A stretch of DNA of 45,064 bases from DAOTZS01 sp034434335. Its GTDB lineage: Bacteria > Chloroflexota > Anaerolineae > CG2-30-64-16. Position 1 is the stretch's first letter. Each line of letters starts with the position of its first letter. Shown piece by piece: positions 43,228 through 45,064 of the stretch. The translations under genes were made by a program, and so were the position numbers. The stretch lies in assembly GCA_034434335.1 (NCBI GenBank), contig DAOTZS010000133.1, positions 1 to 45,064 on the forward strand, written 5' to 3'. The notes beneath the pieces are model-generated. The model saw nothing but the letters and a program-made list of their open reading frames with translations. It searched no databases and was not told the origin of the DNA.

Positions 43228-43390
43228 AGGAGTTACGCAGTTGCACTACGCTGTGCCCCCACCCCCAATTAGCCCCCACCCTCTGGGGGCGGGAGAATCC
43301 TTTGAAAAGGGTATTCTGGGCGGCTTCGCCGTCCAGAATACCCTATAATCTCGATCCCCTTTCCGCGTCTTGCGGGGAAGGGGGTAATAG
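43228..43390. mobile_element. Truncated MITE-like element, family 2 copy 2 (overlaps a gene 3' end)
   Basis: Starts with the family-2 end AGGAGTTACGCA (43228-43239) and follows copy 1 (reverse complement of 38971-39171) through the shared GTTGCACTACGCTGTGCC block and the central palindrome to the third hairpin, where it merges into the HAD reading frame near 43390. The other inverted end and a target duplication are missing. Confidence 0.78.
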
Positions 43391-44389
43391 CGCCAATAGC
43401 TGATCGGGATGGTCCAGCACCAGGTCGGCACCCAGAGCACGGTAGAGCTGCTGCAGGCCAGGCTCCGCGGCGATAGCGATGGCCAACCAGCGCCGGCCTG
43501 CGTTGGCCCGCCGCGCGGCCAGCACATCGTCGGCGGTGTCACCCACGTAGGCAGCCACCAGACGCCTGTGGGGATCGAGCTGGTCGGCAGCCCGTTCGAG
43601 CAAATAGGGATGAGGTTTGAGCAGGGAGGGGCCGCCCGGGGTTCGGGCATGGAGCGCGTCATCCATGGTGGTGGCCACGGCGAAGAAACGCTCCAGGCCC
43701 AGGTGGCGCAGAGGGTAAGTCAATTCGAAACGGGTACGGCCGGTGGCAATGCCCAGGTGGGCGTGACGGCTGAGCGCGGCCAGGGTGGCCAGGGAGATGA
43801 GCAAACGCTCGCGCTCGACCATGCCAGGGCCCAGATAATAGCGGGCAGGATAGCCGTAGCCGAGCGCGAAGAGTTCCTGGCCCAGATAGATCTCCGAGAA
43901 GATGCGCTGCACCAGGTCGGTGGTGGCAGCATCCCCGGTGTGCCACACCAGATGCGCGTTGTGCCCGCCCGTGACCTGGCGCAGGCCGGCCAGCCCACCT
44001 CCTGCCGCGCGTACCTGAGGGATCAGCGCCTGCCAGTCGGGCAGGTGGGGGGCCAAGCCGGCCAGGGGGCTGGCCGCGCAACGTAAGGCCGCGACCAGAG
44101 CTTCCTGGCTGGGCCAATCCCGTTCGGGCAGGGGATGGGCGGCTGGCAGGCTGGCCACCAGGGCCTCCAGCAGCCCGGCTGTCAGATCCCAGTCGTCGTT
44201 GAACCCACCCATGAGCTTAAACTGGTCGTAGACGTCCCCCGTCATGGCCGGTGGCGTGAGGCCCAGCAGTTGCAGGTAATATGCCCCTGCCAGGGGTGCC
44301 GTGGCGCGATATGATTCGTGGACGTCTACCAGAGTGCCGTCCACGTCGAAGACAATGATTTGGGGCCGAGGAAACAGGTGATGGTTCAT
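43343..44389 (-). CDS. HAD-superfamily phosphatase (candidate histidinol-phosphatase)
   Basis: 348-residue subfamily-I HAD hydrolase. Motif I VFDVDGTLVDVHESY (nucleophile Asp), a large helical cap (about 30-210), motif II GIATGRTRFE, motif III Lys in LLKPHPYLLE and motif IV YVGDTADDV are all intact. The last residues (about PPSPQDAERGSRL) and stop are encoded by the neighbouring repeat element. It lies antisense between hisD and hisB; a histidinol-phosphatase is still missing from the visible his set, so it is a candidate, but phosphoglycolate-phosphatase-like or general sugar-phosphate activity is equally possible. Confidence 0.8.
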   Translation of the reverse strand: MNHHLFPRPQIIVFDVDGTLVDVHESYRATAPLAGAYYLQLLGLTPPAMTGDVYDQFKLMGGFNDDWDLTAGLLEALVASLPAAHPLPERDWPSQEALVAALRCAASPLAGLAPHLPDWQALIPQVRAAGGGLAGLRQVTGGHNAHLVWHTGDAATTDLVQRIFSEIYLGQELFALGYGYPARYYLGPGMVERERLLISLATLAALSRHAHLGIATGRTRFELTYPLRHLGLERFFAVATTMDDALHARTPGGPSLLKPHPYLLERAADQLDPHRRLVAAYVGDTADDVLAARRANAGRRWLAIAIAAEPGLQQLYRALGADLVLDHPDQLLALLPPSPQDAERGSRL

Positions 44390-44501
44390 TCTGGCGGGGC
44401 ATTTTCGTCGAGAGAGGGGGAGTTGTCAAGCGGACGAAAGATGAAGAGAGGGGCAGAGTTTTTGGCATTCGACTCTCGCTGGTCATTTTCCAGGAGGCAA
44501 A

Positions 44502-45064
44502 ATGCGTTCGGCAACGATTGAGCGAGCTACAGCCGAGACTGAGGTGCACCTGACCCTGGTGTTGGACGGCCGCGGCAAAGCAGATGTCAGCAGCGGCCTC
44601 CCCTTTCTGGACCACATGTTGACACTCTTTGCCTACCACGGCCTGTTCGACCTGACGATCCAGGCGCGGGGCGACCTGCATGTGGATGCGCATCACACGG
44701 CCGAAGACGTGGCGATCTGCCTGGGCCAGGCGCTCGATCGGGCGCTGGGCGACCGGGCGGGGATCGTGCGCACCGCGCACAGCTACGTGCCAATGGACGA
44801 AGCGCTCGCTTTCGTTGCGGTGGACCTGGGCGGCCGGCCCTATGCGGTGATTGAGGCGACCTGGCACGCGGCCGGCCTGGGCGGCATGGATCCTGACCTG
44901 GTGCGCCACTTTCTGGAGACGGTCGCGATTCATGGCCGGCTCAACCTGCACGCGCGCGTGCTCTATGGCCGCAACGATCATCACCAGGCCGAGGCGCTCT
45001 TCAAGGCGCTGGGCCGAGCGCTGGATGCGGCCACGTTGCTCGACCCGCGGCGGCAGGGCGCGCC
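44502..45064 (+). CDS. hisB: Imidazoleglycerol-phosphate dehydratase (3'-truncated by window edge)
   Basis: Removes water from imidazole glycerol phosphate in histidine synthesis. Begins MRSATIERATAETEV at ATG 44502, preceded by CAGGAGG. Visible motifs: SSGLPFLDHMLTLFAYHGLF, HVDAHHTAEDVAICLGQAL, DLGGRPY and RNDHHQAEALFKALGRALD. 187 codons are present and the family is about 195-200 residues, so only the end is missing. It is a monofunctional HisB, without the N-terminal phosphatase of enterobacterial HisB. Confidence 0.96.
   Translation, partial: MRSATIERATAETEVHLTLVLDGRGKADVSSGLPFLDHMLTLFAYHGLFDLTIQARGDLHVDAHHTAEDVAICLGQALDRALGDRAGIVRTAHSYVPMDEALAFVAVDLGGRPYAVIEATWHAAGLGGMDPDLVRHFLETVAIHGRLNLHARVLYGRNDHHQAEALFKALGRALDAATLLDPRRQGA

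Overview
The window is a GC-rich bacterial chromosome segment that reads most naturally as Chloroflexota (Anaerolineae/Caldilineae-like). This is an inference from gene content: a short EF-Ts, an ATP-cone/uridine-kinase fusion, DUF1638, LysM proteins with Pro/Thr/Ala-rich stalks, short HisG with HisZ, and a SAM-I-controlled metY-metX-metW set. No phage, plasmid, CRISPR, tRNA or rRNA gene was seen. Gene density is high, and most intergenic gaps over 200 bases hold structured repeats or regulatory RNA.

Layout. 1-4403 (+): the conserved translation/lipid cluster rpsB(partial)-tsf-pyrH-frr-uppS-cdsA, closed by a bidirectional hairpin. 4571-5386 (-): a PD-(D/E)XK-type protein with eight 21-bp tandem repeats. 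5552-6532 (+): an orphan zinc-type binding lipoprotein. 6589-9634 (-): rho and a LysM/M23 peptidase behind a promoter about 600 nt upstream. 9730-13147 (-): iron locus fur-feoA-feoB-feoC, with a palindromic operator over the fur promoter and a MITE-like element between fur and feoA. 13293-19796 (-): a branched-chain-amino-acid-type ABC transporter (livGFHMJ order) followed by a creatininase-family amidohydrolase and UbiX. 19884-21308 (-): ATP-cone/uridine-kinase fusion. 21866-23260 (+): MFS transporter. 23274-27202 (-): methionine operon metY-metX-metW under a SAM-I riboswitch. 27492-32294 (+): DUF1638, a TGS/SAD/uridine-kinase fusion, and an uncharacterised winged-helix gene pair; then cinA. 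33225-36281 (-): TPR membrane protein, URO-D-family protein, LysM surface protein. 36332-38590 (+): cstA. 39177-45064 (+): a histidine operon (hisZ, hisG, hisD, hisB) headed by a classical attenuator whose leader peptide has three consecutive His codons; a HAD phosphatase lies antisense between hisD and hisB.

The most unusual layer is non-coding. At least five families of short, non-coding, inverted-repeat-bounded, multi-hairpin elements (about 190-300 bp) occupy regulatory positions. One is flanked by a 10-bp direct repeat that carries the -35 box of the his promoter, one lies in the cstA leader, one between metY and metX, one between fur and feoA, and two supply the last codons and the stop of neighbouring genes (fur and the HAD gene). 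Many promoters read by eye share TTGAC(A/G/C), a 17-nt spacer and TATACT, often with TGC just before the -10 box.
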